Assembly (NCBI GenBank): GCA_019459455.1 | Contig: JAIBEX010000021.1 | Span: 221,576-285,575 of the forward strand | Source of the DNA: Weeksellaceae bacterium | GTDB lineage: Bacteria > Bacteroidota > Bacteroidia > Flavobacteriales > Weeksellaceae | Reading direction: 5' to 3' | Length of the DNA stretch: 64,000 nt | Part shown: piece after piece, positions 8,363-17,982 of the stretch | Position numbering within the stretch: position 1 is the stretch's first letter | How the letters are laid out: every line of letters begins with the position of its first letter | The notes under the pieces: generated by a model | Database searches by the model: none | Seen by the model: the letters and a program-made list of their open reading frames with translations, nothing else | Told to the model about the DNA's origin: nothing | Translations under genes and position numbers: made by a program

Positions 8363-9478
8363 ATGTCAGAGAAGATAAAATTTGCCGTCGTGGGTTGCGG
8401 GCATATCGGGAAAAGGCATGCCGAGATGATTGTTCGCAATGATGCATGTGAACTGGTCGCACTGGCCGATGTAAAAGAAAAAAGTCAGCTCGGGATTGAA
8501 AGGTACAGCGTTCCTTTTTTTTCTTCGCTGGATGAACTCCTTAACTCGGGTCTAAAGGTGGATGTGGTGACCATTGCGACGCCCAACGGTCTGCACTATG
8601 CCCAGGCCCTGGAAGTGCTGGAATGGGGAAAACATGTAGTAGTGGAAAAGCCGGTGACCCTGGACCCCGAAGAGGCGCAGCACCTGCTTCAGGAAGCGCG
8701 GGTACGGCACAAACACCTCTTCCTCGTTATGCAGAACCGCTATTCGCCGCCGGCAGTATGGCTTAAAGAAATGGTGGAAAGCGGTAAACTGGGTGACCTG
8801 TATATGGTGCAGATGAACTGTTACTGGAACCGCGATGAGCGGTACTATACTCCAGGTTCCTGGCACGGAACTGCAGACCTGGACGGCGGAACACTCTATA
8901 CGCAGTTTTCGCATTTTATTGACATCATGTACTGGCTCTTCGGCGACATTAAGAACATTGATGCAAAATTTGCCGACTTTAATCACAGGGACCTTACCGA
9001 TTTTGAGGACAGCGGTTTTGTCCGTTTTGATTTCGCAAACGGCGGAATGGGCACCCTAAACTTCTCCACTGCGGTCTGGAACCGCAACCTGGAAAGTTCA
9101 ATAACGGTGATCGCACAAAGCGGCTCGGTGAAGATTGGCGGGCAGTACATGGACAAAGTGGAGGTTTGTCATATCAAGGATTATGAAATGCCTGCGCTGG
9201 AGCCTACCAACCCGGAAAACGATTACGGAGCGTACAAAGGCTCGGCTGTAAACCACCATTATATTATTGAAAACATTGTGGACGTGCTGCACGGCAGGGC
9301 CGATCCTGCAGTCGAGGCCGCAGACGGCCTCCTGGTAGTGGACATGATCCAACGAATCTATGCCCGGAAGCCGGAAAAACAAATCGCCGTCCCTAATAAT
9401 CCACTGCAGCACCCGTTTTCCTTACCGGAAGCAGACGGTAAGACGGGATTTCCTGCGCGGGGAGGAGCCGATAAATAA
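8363..9478 (+). CDS. Gfo/Idh/MocA oxidoreductase, WlbA/WbpB-like
   Basis: This is a NAD(P)-dependent sugar-nucleotide dehydrogenase of 371 residues. An N-terminal Rossmann fold carries VVGCGHIGKRH (residues 9-19), and the signature VEKPVTLD includes the Lys expected to be catalytic (about 98). The C-terminal alpha/beta substrate domain includes GGTLYTQFSHFID, where the family's active-site His lies. The stretch QNRYSPPAVWLKEM resembles UDP-GlcNAcA 3-dehydrogenases (WlbA/WbpB), but no matching 3-aminotransferase is adjacent. The exact substrate is therefore open. Confidence 0.8.
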   Translation: MSEKIKFAVVGCGHIGKRHAEMIVRNDACELVALADVKEKSQLGIERYSVPFFSSLDELLNSGLKVDVVTIATPNGLHYAQALEVLEWGKHVVVEKPVTLDPEEAQHLLQEARVRHKHLFLVMQNRYSPPAVWLKEMVESGKLGDLYMVQMNCYWNRDERYYTPGSWHGTADLDGGTLYTQFSHFIDIMYWLFGDIKNIDAKFADFNHRDLTDFEDSGFVRFDFANGGMGTLNFSTAVWNRNLESSITVIAQSGSVKIGGQYMDKVEVCHIKDYEMPALEPTNPENDYGAYKGSAVNHHYIIENIVDVLHGRADPAVEAADGLLVVDMIQRIYARKPEKQIAVPNNPLQHPFSLPEADGKTGFPARGGADK

Positions 9479-9511
9479 ATCAATGTCGTATATTTGTGAA
9501 TTATTAAGAAT

Positions 9512-10303
9512 ATGAAAAAAATTTTAGGGATAGTGTTGCTTGTGTTTTTCCTTGCATCCTGTAAAACGAGGACTGCAGAGAAAGAGAGCGAATTGAATTA
9601 CATGCAGAATGTGGAGCAGGTGGCCACTGAAGCTGCCGTGCGCTCTTCGTCCAGCACTATTCAGGCTGGCGACCAGCTTGCAGTCTTTGTTACGGCAAAG
9701 GACATGGAAGTGGTGCGACCCTTTAATCAGAGCTACTATTCGCAGCCGGCAGGTACACCCACCACAAGCGCTCCTGCAGCAGAAAGGGTTTACCTGGTGA
9801 ATTCTGAAGGCGTAATTGATTTTCCAGTAATTGGTACTGTAAATACCTCCGGTAAAACGCTGGAAGAAGTGAAGCTTAAACTTACTGAACACATCTCGCA
9901 ATATGTAAAGAGTCCCACGGTGTCGGTAAGGCTGGTAAATTTCAGGGTTACTGTACTGGGCGAAGTTACCCGCCCCGGCCAGTACACCCTGCCGGAGGGC
10001 GAGACTACTCTGCTAAACGTCCTTGGACTGGCAGGTGATCTTACGATGTATGGCAAACGCGAAGATATCCTCCTTGTACGGAATCAGAATGGGGTTATAA
10101 CTAAAGAGCGTATTAATCTGATGGACGCGAACTTCATTAACTCTCCTTATTTTCATCTTAAGCAGGGAGATGTCATTTATGTCTCCGCAAATCCAACAAA
10201 AGACAAAATAGCACGTCTTGATCCGAATACCGGTACCTATATCGCTGTTGCCGGCACTATCATTGGCCTTGCCGGTATCTTTATTACCATTTTTAAAAAC
10301 TAA
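9512..10303 (+). CDS. Polysaccharide export lipoprotein, Wza-like (SLBB)
   Basis: This is an outer-membrane export component for surface polysaccharide. A lipoprotein signal ends at LASC with the lipid Cys at residue 17. A Poly_export domain (about 48-140, starting at IQAGDQLAVFV) is followed by one SLBB domain (about 148-225, VLGEVTRPGQYTLPEG). A hydrophobic C-terminal helix (about 243-262) ends the protein. At 263 residues it is shorter than E. coli Wza (about 379), which is usual for Bacteroidetes. It is 13 bp from the Wzc-like gene, so the two form an export pair. Confidence 0.9.
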   Translation: MKKILGIVLLVFFLASCKTRTAEKESELNYMQNVEQVATEAAVRSSSSTIQAGDQLAVFVTAKDMEVVRPFNQSYYSQPAGTPTTSAPAAERVYLVNSEGVIDFPVIGTVNTSGKTLEEVKLKLTEHISQYVKSPTVSVRLVNFRVTVLGEVTRPGQYTLPEGETTLLNVLGLAGDLTMYGKREDILLVRNQNGVITKERINLMDANFINSPYFHLKQGDVIYVSANPTKDKIARLDPNTGTYIAVAGTIIGLAGIFITIFKN

Positions 10304-10316
10304 CAGTATTACTTAG

Positions 10317-12680
10317 ATGAGTGAAAATCCCAATGCAGGCGTCCCGTCTTCGGAAGAAGTGAATCTTAATGAACTAGTGAAGCCTTACCTCAGAAAATGG
10401 TATTGGTTCTTTTTGTCGGTCCTTCTTTTTGCGGTACTCGCCGTCATTTACATTAAAACGGCGACGCCGGTTTACCGGATTACATCAACAATTTTAATTA
10501 AGGACACCAAGAAGACTCCTTCAGCAGATATGGCCATGCTCTCCGACCTGGGGGGGCTGAGTACCATGGGAACCAACAGCATTGAAAATGAAATTGAAGT
10601 GCTTAAATCCAAAAAACTAATGCAGGATGTAGCGGAAACGTTGGCACTGCAGACGTGGCTTACCGGTAAACGGGATTTGAAGACTTACGAACTTTATGGT
10701 CCCACCGCTCCGGTGGTGGTTCGGGTGATTAATGAAAAACCGGACGGTGATCCGGTGGAAGAACCTTTAAAACTTACCGTTAAAGGTGATAAACTGGAAA
10801 TCTCCTCTGAACAGTTTTCGAAACCCATAGTAACTACTTACAACAAAACCGTCAGCTTGCCGTTTGCCAATCTCATGATCATCAGGAACCCACTGTACGA
10901 TGGCCGTAACGCGACCAGATATGATGAGATTTTTATTCATTACGAACCACAGGTAAAGTCAGTAAACAGGTTTCAACGGATGACGAATGTTGAACTTGTG
11001 AATGAGGATGCAACAGTGGTAGAACTTTCAATAAGCTATCCGCACGTAGATAAAGGCAGGCACATCATCAATAAACTGGTAGAGGCCTACAATGGTGACG
11101 CTATAAACGATAAGAATGCGGAGTCTAAGAAAACAAAGGATTTCATAGACGACCGTGTAAAAATTATCGCCAGCGAACTTGGTGATGTTGAAAATCAGAA
11201 AGAGCAGTTTAAAGTGGCGAACCGGATCACGGACATTCCTGTAGAAGCATCGCTTAACCTGGGAAGCTCCGCAGAGGCGCGGTCTCGGTTGCTGGAGACA
11301 GACACCCAGCTTGAACTTACCGGGGATCTGATTAGTTATATGTCACGTCTTGGAAGCAATCAAACTTTACCATCAAGCGTGGGACTGAGCAACCCCACTG
11401 CTTCAGCCAACATCACGGCCTATAACCAGTTGATCCTGGAGCGCAACAGCCTGCTGGAAAACGCTACCCCACAGAATCCACTTGTTATTGAGATGAACAA
11501 GCAGATCGCTGCACTGCGTACTTCTGTAATGGATAATCTGGTAAAAACAAGGGTTGCGCTGCAGACGTCCAGGAACCAGATTGCAAGGGAGCAAAATGTC
11601 CTGACCTCAAAGATTACACGGATTCCGGCGCAGGAAAAGCTCTTTCGCAGCATAGAAAGACAGCAGCAAATCAAAGAGAATCTATATCTTCTTCTCCTTG
11701 AAAAACGTGAGGAGGCAGCCATTTCCCTGGCCATTACTGCACCTAAAGCGAGGATCATTGATAAAGCATATCCTTCAGAGAAACCGGTGGCACCGAAAAA
11801 GATAATTTTGATGGGTGGGGCAGTACTCTTAGGCCTTCTGCTGCCCTTCGCTTTAATCTATATACGGGAACTTTTCAACAATAAAATAAGGTCGAAGCAT
11901 GACCTGGAGAAGCTTTCCCATGCCCCTATACTGGGTGAACTGCCGCAGGTTGAAAAAGGGCAAGGCGAACTGGTGGCACTTAATGACCTCTCGCCAATGG
12001 CTGAGGCTTTCCGGATCATCATTACCAATATGAACTTTATGCTTCCGAAAAAGGACAAAGGAAAGGTAATCTTCGTTTCGTCCTCTGTAAAAGGGGAAGG
12101 AAAGACCTTTGTTTCCGTTAATTTGGCACTTACGCTGGGTTCTCCAAAACACAAAGTTTTGATTATCGGATCAGATATCAGGAATCCACAGTTGCAACGC
12201 TACAACCCTGCACGTAAAGGGCTGGCAGGACTTACTGAATTTTTACATGATGAGGATACTTTGCTTCAGGACATTATCCATGTAAGCAGCTTCAATCCGA
12301 ACTGTGATGTGATTTACTCAGGCAGCATTCCGCCGAATCCTACCGAACTGCTTTCCAGTGGAAGATACGAGCAGCTTATTGAGCAACTAAAACCCTCTTA
12401 TGAGTACATCATCCTTGATACGGCACCTCTGATGCTTGTAACGGATACCTTCCTCTTCGCAGAAATGGCAGATGCGACCCTGTATGTGACGAGATCGGGA
12501 TACACCGAAAAAAATCTTATTGATTTTGCCAATAAGCAGATTGATGCCAAGAAGATTAGAAACGTGGCATTTGTGCTTAATGATGTTAGACCGGAATATT
12601 TCGGATATGGTAATAAATATGGATACGGATACAGCGCAGAGCAGAAGAAATGGTGGCAGAAGCTATTAGGAAGCAAATAA
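10317..12680 (+). CDS. Wzc-like polysaccharide co-polymerase / bacterial tyrosine kinase
   Basis: This is an inner-membrane chain-length regulator and autokinase of 787 residues. A Wzz domain lies between TM1 (about 29-47) and TM2 (about 495-515), with a long periplasmic coiled-coil region between them. The cytosolic kinase has a Walker A variant SSVKGEGKT (about 588-597), a second Walker A' motif GSDIRNP (about 618-624) and a Walker B ILDTAPL (about 699-705). The C-terminal tail has a cluster of five tyrosines ([12 protein letters not shown], about 765-776), the expected autophosphorylation sites. It should work with the Wza-like protein upstream and the Wzx/Wzy proteins downstream. Confidence 0.95.
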   Translation: MSENPNAGVPSSEEVNLNELVKPYLRKWYWFFLSVLLFAVLAVIYIKTATPVYRITSTILIKDTKKTPSADMAMLSDLGGLSTMGTNSIENEIEVLKSKKLMQDVAETLALQTWLTGKRDLKTYELYGPTAPVVVRVINEKPDGDPVEEPLKLTVKGDKLEISSEQFSKPIVTTYNKTVSLPFANLMIIRNPLYDGRNATRYDEIFIHYEPQVKSVNRFQRMTNVELVNEDATVVELSISYPHVDKGRHIINKLVEAYNGDAINDKNAESKKTKDFIDDRVKIIASELGDVENQKEQFKVANRITDIPVEASLNLGSSAEARSRLLETDTQLELTGDLISYMSRLGSNQTLPSSVGLSNPTASANITAYNQLILERNSLLENATPQNPLVIEMNKQIAALRTSVMDNLVKTRVALQTSRNQIAREQNVLTSKITRIPAQEKLFRSIERQQQIKENLYLLLLEKREEAAISLAITAPKARIIDKAYPSEKPVAPKKIILMGGAVLLGLLLPFALIYIRELFNNKIRSKHDLEKLSHAPILGELPQVEKGQGELVALNDLSPMAEAFRIIITNMNFMLPKKDKGKVIFVSSSVKGEGKTFVSVNLALTLGSPKHKVLIIGSDIRNPQLQRYNPARKGLAGLTEFLHDEDTLLQDIIHVSSFNPNCDVIYSGSIPPNPTELLSSGRYEQLIEQLKPSYEYIILDTAPLMLVTDTFLFAEMADATLYVTRSGYTEKNLIDFANKQIDAKKIRNVAFVLNDVRPEYFGYGNKYGYGYSAEQKKWWQKLLGSK

Positions 12681-12764
12681 GCTAAAATGTTCAGGAACTG
12701 AAGTAGGCAATCCCGTTGATGTACATGTTCCGGAAATCCGTATGGCCAGTCATGCAAGATTAAT

Positions 12765-14255
12765 ATGAAACAAAGAGTCTCCAGCCTGATCGGTAGCAGA
12801 AGCATTAAAGTAAATTACGTCTTGAATCTTCTGCGCGTCATATCGGCAGCGATGGTGGTGATATTCACGATGCCTTATCTTAACAGGATTCTGGGTGCCG
12901 AAAGTATCGGAAAAGTAGAGTATGTGAATGCGATCATTACCTACTTCGTTCTGTTCTCCGCCCTTGGGATTCCAATGTATGGCATCAGGGAGGTTTCCCG
13001 AAGCAGAAATAATATCCGGGAACTTTACACCCTCGTGGCAGAACTTTACCTGATCCTGTTGGTCACCACGATCCTATCTTATTCCCTGCTTTTTGGTCTC
13101 CTGATTCACCTCAATGTATTTTCGGATTACCGGAGCCTCCTGGTGCTCATGAGTGCCATGATCCTGCTGAGTAATATGGGAGCCGAATGGTATTTCCAGG
13201 GCACTGAAAACCAGCTGTTCATTACGATACGTTATGTAACGGTACGGTTAACTATATTTGCTCTTTATTTTCTGCTGATAAAAGCTCCGGAGGATGATGT
13301 GGTGTATGCGGTGCTGCTTGTAATTTTGAATTTTGGTGCCAACATCCTCAATTTTGGCATTCTCTTTTCGAAAATTTATAAAAACAGGATCAGGTTCAGT
13401 GATATGAATATCAGGCGACACCTGAAACCCATAGCCACAATTTTTCTGGCCACGGTTGCAGTGAACATCTATCTTCAACTCGATATCTTTCTAATCGGTT
13501 TCCTGTCCGGCGATAAGAACGTGGGCTACTATACGGTTGCAAGCAAACTGATCAGGTATGTCATCTCTTTCATTACCATCATAGGAGCAGTACTTTTACC
13601 CCGCCTTTCCTATCTCTACCTGCATGATAAAGAACTCTACCACCGGTACCTGGTAAAAAGTTTTGATCTCATCATGCTATTCGCCATTCCGTTTTCAATT
13701 TATTTCTTTGTTTTTGCCGATGCGGTCATCATGCTCATGGCGGGAACCGGTTTCAGCGAGTCTGTACTGACCATGCGTCTGCTCTCGCCACTCTGCATTG
13801 TGGTCTGTCTGGCATATTATATGGGTTTTCTTATCTTGTACCCTCAAAGTAAAGAGAGGATTTATACAAGGGCCGTGGTGGTTGCTGCGTTGGTGAGCAT
13901 TCTGGTTAATTACTTTGCAATTTCACATTACCGGCAAAACGGCGCTGCTGTGGTATCAGTGATTGCGGAGATTTTAGCCGTAATCATTATGTATCTTGCG
14001 TGCAGGAAGGACTCCCTTTTCCCAAGGATTATGGACCGCAATTTTTTAAAGATCATCATGATAAGTGCCGTCATATTTGTGCTGTCCTATCTCATGATGT
14101 TCAGAGAAATCTATGGGCTTACAGAGTTCGTGGCATTTTCCGCTCTGTTCTTCGTCCTTTTCTTTGGTTTATTGACGGTGGTAAAGGAAAAAAACTGTTT
14201 TTCAGTTTATGTATATATAAAATCAAAATTAAGGTACAGGGATGCTGGTGTATAG
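12765..14255 (+). CDS. Oligosaccharide flippase, Wzx-like
   Basis: A polytopic membrane protein of 496 residues with about 12-14 hydrophobic helices, starting with the MATE/polysaccharide-transport type N-terminus (NYVLNLLRVISAAMVVIFTMPY...RILG). It likely flips undecaprenyl-linked repeat units across the inner membrane. Its position between the export genes and an EpsG-type polymerase fits a Wzx/Wzy-dependent pathway. Substrate specificity cannot be read from the sequence. Confidence 0.9.
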   Translation: MKQRVSSLIGSRSIKVNYVLNLLRVISAAMVVIFTMPYLNRILGAESIGKVEYVNAIITYFVLFSALGIPMYGIREVSRSRNNIRELYTLVAELYLILLVTTILSYSLLFGLLIHLNVFSDYRSLLVLMSAMILLSNMGAEWYFQGTENQLFITIRYVTVRLTIFALYFLLIKAPEDDVVYAVLLVILNFGANILNFGILFSKIYKNRIRFSDMNIRRHLKPIATIFLATVAVNIYLQLDIFLIGFLSGDKNVGYYTVASKLIRYVISFITIIGAVLLPRLSYLYLHDKELYHRYLVKSFDLIMLFAIPFSIYFFVFADAVIMLMAGTGFSESVLTMRLLSPLCIVVCLAYYMGFLILYPQSKERIYTRAVVVAALVSILVNYFAISHYRQNGAAVVSVIAEILAVIIMYLACRKDSLFPRIMDRNFLKIIMISAVIFVLSYLMMFREIYGLTEFVAFSALFFVLFFGLLTVVKEKNCFSVYVYIKSKLRYRDAGV

Positions 14256-14504
14256 TAGGTTGTTTGTGGTGCTGAGCTGTTATCATCACTTTAGCGGTAA
14301 GCTAGAGGACGTTCCCTTATCTGGATTTATCTGCGCTCCGGGTCCAATAGGGGATCCGTACGCGTCCGAATCCAGCAAGAAGAATCAGCTGGTCAAACCA
14401 AGGCATCCGGTTTATTCTGATCTCTGTGGTGTCCGCATAATAAATCCAAAAATATCAGGTCTGACGCGCATTAAGCAGTCGGATAATTTCTATCTCGGAA
14501 GTAT
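14256..14504 (+). other. Gap with possible gene remnant
   Basis: 249 bp between flippase and polymerase genes contain one open frame (14242-14508, 88 codons) overlapping both. Its translation has no signal, no membrane segment and an unusual composition (many Pro, Ser and Lys), and I recognise no family. It may be the degraded end of a former glycosyltransferase gene or simply a spacer. Confidence 0.35.
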
Positions 14505-15611
14505 ATGATCGTCATAACAACATTATTGATCTTGCATCTTTTCTTTGGGATGCTTAATGAGAACTTAAAAAGCAGAGTACCCAGTATATTGACTGGAATT
14601 GTGCTGGCGATGGCTGCCCTTTTGTTTACCGTCGGGATTCGCGATAACAGTGATTGGAAAATGTACTACTATTTTTTCAAACTTGGAAATGAGGAGACCG
14701 ACCTGATGTTTGTGTTGTTGGCGAAACTGTTTAAATCCGCCGGATTTGAATTTGCAGACCTCTACATGTTTCACATGGTGTCTATTGTAGTGCTTTTCTT
14801 CTTATTTATTTCACGGTATACCAGAAACGCGTTCTATGTAGTCCTCCTATACTTCCTGTTGGACTTTGTACATCTTACCAATCAGATCCGGTACTATTTT
14901 GGGTTCCCGATACTGATGCTAGGACTGTATTACTTGTTTTCCGCCAAGCGATATACCGTTTCGGTTCTATTGATTATCCTTTCATTGCTTTTTCATAAAG
15001 GGCTGTTCATGCTTCTTTTATTTATTCCAGCCTATTACCTAATACCTGCAAAGCGGTTTATTACCATGATGTTATGGTTTTCGGCTGCTTTGGTACTGCT
15101 GATTGTACTGGTTGTACGTTTCGGAGTGGGGCTCTCCCTGGAGCATTTCGACAGTTATCTGGGCAGGGAATATGAATCTTCCCTGGTCGGTGGTCTCTTT
15201 AATGCCCTGCCGTACCTGACCTATCTTGGTTTTATTTTAGTGGAGCATTACCGGCTGAACCGGCACAACCCCGATCTGCTGAGCGATCCGCAGAACAGAC
15301 TTCTGATGAAGCTGTCATTTTTTCCTTTGGTCTTTCTCCCGGCCTCTTTTCTTTTGCAGATCCTCGGGCACCGCTATATCCTGCCCTTTTCCATTTTTTG
15401 GATCATTTATTATCTGATGCTCATCCGGGATCTGTCCGAAAAGACACGCTTTTTGAAAATGCTTTTGTTCGGCACAGTTCATTTTGTCGCCTTGTGCAGT
15501 ATCTACATTTTTCCTGATTATTTTCTTCCGGAAAACCATTATTTGAAGGAACTGGAATCCACCATAAAATCAATACCATACCTGAAGGCGTTGATTTTTA
15601 AATGGTTGTAG
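14505..15611 (+). CDS. EpsG-family polysaccharide polymerase (Wzy-like)
   Basis: An integral membrane protein of 368 residues with about 10 helices. The N-terminal third has the EpsG-like stretch FTVGIRDNSDWKMYYYFF, followed by a helix containing NQIRYYFGFPILMLGLYY, features I associate with the EpsG/Wzy-type polymerases. It should polymerise flipped repeat units in the periplasm. Codon 1 is ATG at 14505, just before the stop of the doubtful frame upstream. Confidence 0.85.
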   Translation: MIVITTLLILHLFFGMLNENLKSRVPSILTGIVLAMAALLFTVGIRDNSDWKMYYYFFKLGNEETDLMFVLLAKLFKSAGFEFADLYMFHMVSIVVLFFLFISRYTRNAFYVVLLYFLLDFVHLTNQIRYYFGFPILMLGLYYLFSAKRYTVSVLLIILSLLFHKGLFMLLLFIPAYYLIPAKRFITMMLWFSAALVLLIVLVVRFGVGLSLEHFDSYLGREYESSLVGGLFNALPYLTYLGFILVEHYRLNRHNPDLLSDPQNRLLMKLSFFPLVFLPASFLLQILGHRYILPFSIFWIIYYLMLIRDLSEKTRFLKMLLFGTVHFVALCSIYIFPDYFLPENHYLKELESTIKSIPYLKALIFKWL

Positions 15612-15729
15612 AAGATGATGGCATCAAGCTGGGAATCTTAAAATTACCCGCGGTTGTGAACTGGTATGGAATTCTTAAGGGTCAACCAGGGTTTTGTTAA
15701 AGTTCGAAAAGGAACAAGATTTTTAGCCC

Positions 15730-15737
15730 TATATTTG
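15730..15737 (+). promoter_or_regulatory. Candidate -7 promoter box
   Basis: TATATTTG (TAnnTTTG type) lies 76 bp before the secreted glycosidase-like gene, in the largest gap of the second half of the polysaccharide locus. This suggests an internal promoter. A good -33 element is not obvious. Confidence 0.4.
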
Positions 15738-15813
15738 CAGATATAATATAAGTTTCGTAAAATTAAGCAGGAAATTTTGAATATCATTAACCCATTTCGT
15801 ATTAACCTGAAAT

Positions 15814-16998
15814 ATGAAGAATAGACTCGCAGTTTTTCTGATTCGGACGCTTATCCTCCTGCTTCCTTTCACCCATGCAAATGCGGGGGAAATTCCCGTG
15901 ATGGCTTTTCATGGGGTACAGAAAGAATTTATCAGCGAACAGCACTTTCGCCGTCTAAAGGGGGCGGGGATAAACATCAGTTTCAGTATATATATCACAA
16001 ACGAAGAAGTAGCTCAGGCGTTGGACTGTGCACAACTTAGCGGCGTAAAGCTGCTGATTTACAGCTACGATCTTATAAACAACACAGCCGCGACTGTTCA
16101 GCGGTTTAAAAATCACCCCGCATTGTTCGGTTACTTTATAATTGATGAACCGGACACCTCAGTTTTTAGCGAACTGAAAAGAAGGATAGAGGAAATAAGG
16201 AAATATGATCCCAAACATCCTGTTTATGTGAATTTATACCCCAATTACGCGCAGAATACGCAAATGAAATCCAGTTCGTACGTGGATTACCTTTCCAAAT
16301 ATGTAAATACAGTTCCGGTTGATTTTATTTCTTTTGACAATTATCCGCTTATGAATGGTACAGTTCACCCGGGGTGGTACGGTAACCTGGAACTCATCAG
16401 GAACGTATCGATTCTATCTAATAAAAATTTTTGGGCGTTTGCAAATTCAACGATTTTTGGTCCATACAAGCAACCCACAATGAGTGGGTTAAAACTACAG
16501 ATGTATAGCAATCTTCTGTATGGCGCACAGGGTCTCCAGTACTTTACCTACTGGACATTAGATGATGAAAACTGGAAAAAGAATAGGTTCAGTTACGCGA
16601 TTGTGGATGCAAAGGGAAGGCCTACGGTGACCTACGAAATCGTAAAGAAAACCAATGCTGATATCCAAAAATATGCGCACGTGTTTCTTGGTTCAAAGGT
16701 TGAATCGGTACACCATACTTCTTTTAGACAGCCCTCTTCAACCAAAAAGTTGAGCGGAAATCCGGCTGGCTTTAATTATTTCCGAAGTGATGGCCCTGCA
16801 CTCATATCGTTGATTACCAATGGTGCAAAAAAATACATTGTCGTACTGAATAAAGATCTGTCGCGAAGCCGGGCGGTTTCAGTAGAAGGTCAAAGGGGAT
16901 TAAAATATATGGATTCCAACGGGTTAGAGCTTTCATTAGGTGGTTCTCGGAAATCATTTGTTATAGCTCCCGGCGACATCTTGGTCTTCAGGTACTGA
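15814..16998 (+). CDS. Secreted glycoside-hydrolase-like TIM-barrel protein
   Basis: The protein has 394 residues with a Sec signal peptide (about 1-24, cleavage after NANA/G). The body reads as an (alpha/beta)8 barrel. FIIDEPDTS (about 109-117) carries an acidic pair at the usual acid/base position, FISFDNYPL follows on a later strand, and YWTLDDENW is a further conserved-looking stretch. A small beta domain with a signature like that of cellulase/beta-galactosidase C-termini ends the protein. It lies inside the polysaccharide locus and probably acts in the periplasm or outside on the same polymer (trimming or release). The family (GH42- or agarase-like) is a guess from motif layout. Confidence 0.7.
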   Translation: MKNRLAVFLIRTLILLLPFTHANAGEIPVMAFHGVQKEFISEQHFRRLKGAGINISFSIYITNEEVAQALDCAQLSGVKLLIYSYDLINNTAATVQRFKNHPALFGYFIIDEPDTSVFSELKRRIEEIRKYDPKHPVYVNLYPNYAQNTQMKSSSYVDYLSKYVNTVPVDFISFDNYPLMNGTVHPGWYGNLELIRNVSILSNKNFWAFANSTIFGPYKQPTMSGLKLQMYSNLLYGAQGLQYFTYWTLDDENWKKNRFSYAIVDAKGRPTVTYEIVKKTNADIQKYAHVFLGSKVESVHHTSFRQPSSTKKLSGNPAGFNYFRSDGPALISLITNGAKKYIVVLNKDLSRSRAVSVEGQRGLKYMDSNGLELSLGGSRKSFVIAPGDILVFRY

Positions 16999-17100
16999 CC
17001 GGCCGACTGGTACTTGTATGATTTTGTCAGTTTTTAACGCTCAACTATTGCAGAATAACAGTTGTTTCACTAAAGGCTCCAATAATCACAGAAAATAAAA

Positions 17101-17973
17101 ATGGTAGATTTTTCATTCATTATCGTTACCTATAATTCCAATGATCTTATCGATGCTTGTATCTCATCTATTTTTAACTTTGCAGACATTGGTGAAGAAC
17201 GTTTCGAAGTTATAATTGTGGATAATAGTAATGCTGATAACCACCAGAGATTAACAGATCTCCTTGCGGAAAAAAAATTTAAGGACAAAATTAGTATCAT
17301 TCATAATCCGATGAATGGGGGATACGGACACGGAAATAATATAGGTATACGGGCTGCAATAGGTGAGTATATATGTATTATGAATCCTGATGTCAGGCTT
17401 GCCGAACCTCTCCTGGTACACACAAAGGGGCATTTCGAAATTAATCCCGAACTTGCTGTATTGGGTTATAAACAGACGGGTGGTGCAAATTTGTCTTATT
17501 TCATAAAGCCAGAATACAAGCCCGCAATTGGAGTGAGCATCCTCACAAAAATTAGTAATTCTTTGAATCTGTTTTCCGAGCATAAGTTTTATTTATCAGG
17601 AGCCTTCTTCTTTGCTCGCAAAGCAGATATGGAATCGGTTGGTTTGTTCGACGAGCGCATTTTTCTGTATTTTGAGGAAGCAGATATTAGCAACAGGTTG
17701 CTCATGTTAAATAAAAGAATACAATTCGACACTTCAAAAAAATATGTTCATCTGAATGGAGGAAGAGACTTCAGTAGATCTTCCTTCGAGAATGAAATGA
17801 AATCTCTAAAGTATTATATAGAAAAATTCCATTTGGACCGTAAAAAAATTGCCGCCCGGTACTTATCAGAATATCAATTCAATTTATTACTCTTTAATTT
17901 TACCGGTAAAAAAGACAGAGCAGATAAAACCAGAAAGGAAATTGAAGTGATAAAAGAATATTTTTTCCAGTAA
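17101..17973 (+). CDS. Glycosyltransferase family 2
   Basis: A 290-residue cytosolic GT-A enzyme. Its N-terminal nucleotide-sugar motif is FIIVTYNSNDLIDACISSI, followed by VIIVDNS and the metal-binding-type motif MNPDVRL (about 97-103). LFDERIFLYFEEADIS (about 181-196) is the typical acceptor-side acidic motif of rhamnosyltransferase-like GT2s. Its AT-rich codons differ from the pgl and wzc genes. It likely adds one sugar of the repeat unit; donor and acceptor are unknown. Confidence 0.88.
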   Translation: MVDFSFIIVTYNSNDLIDACISSIFNFADIGEERFEVIIVDNSNADNHQRLTDLLAEKKFKDKISIIHNPMNGGYGHGNNIGIRAAIGEYICIMNPDVRLAEPLLVHTKGHFEINPELAVLGYKQTGGANLSYFIKPEYKPAIGVSILTKISNSLNLFSEHKFYLSGAFFFARKADMESVGLFDERIFLYFEEADISNRLLMLNKRIQFDTSKKYVHLNGGRDFSRSSFENEMKSLKYYIEKFHLDRKKIAARYLSEYQFNLLLFNFTGKKDRADKTRKEIEVIKEYFFQ

Positions 17974-17982
17974 CACACCAAG

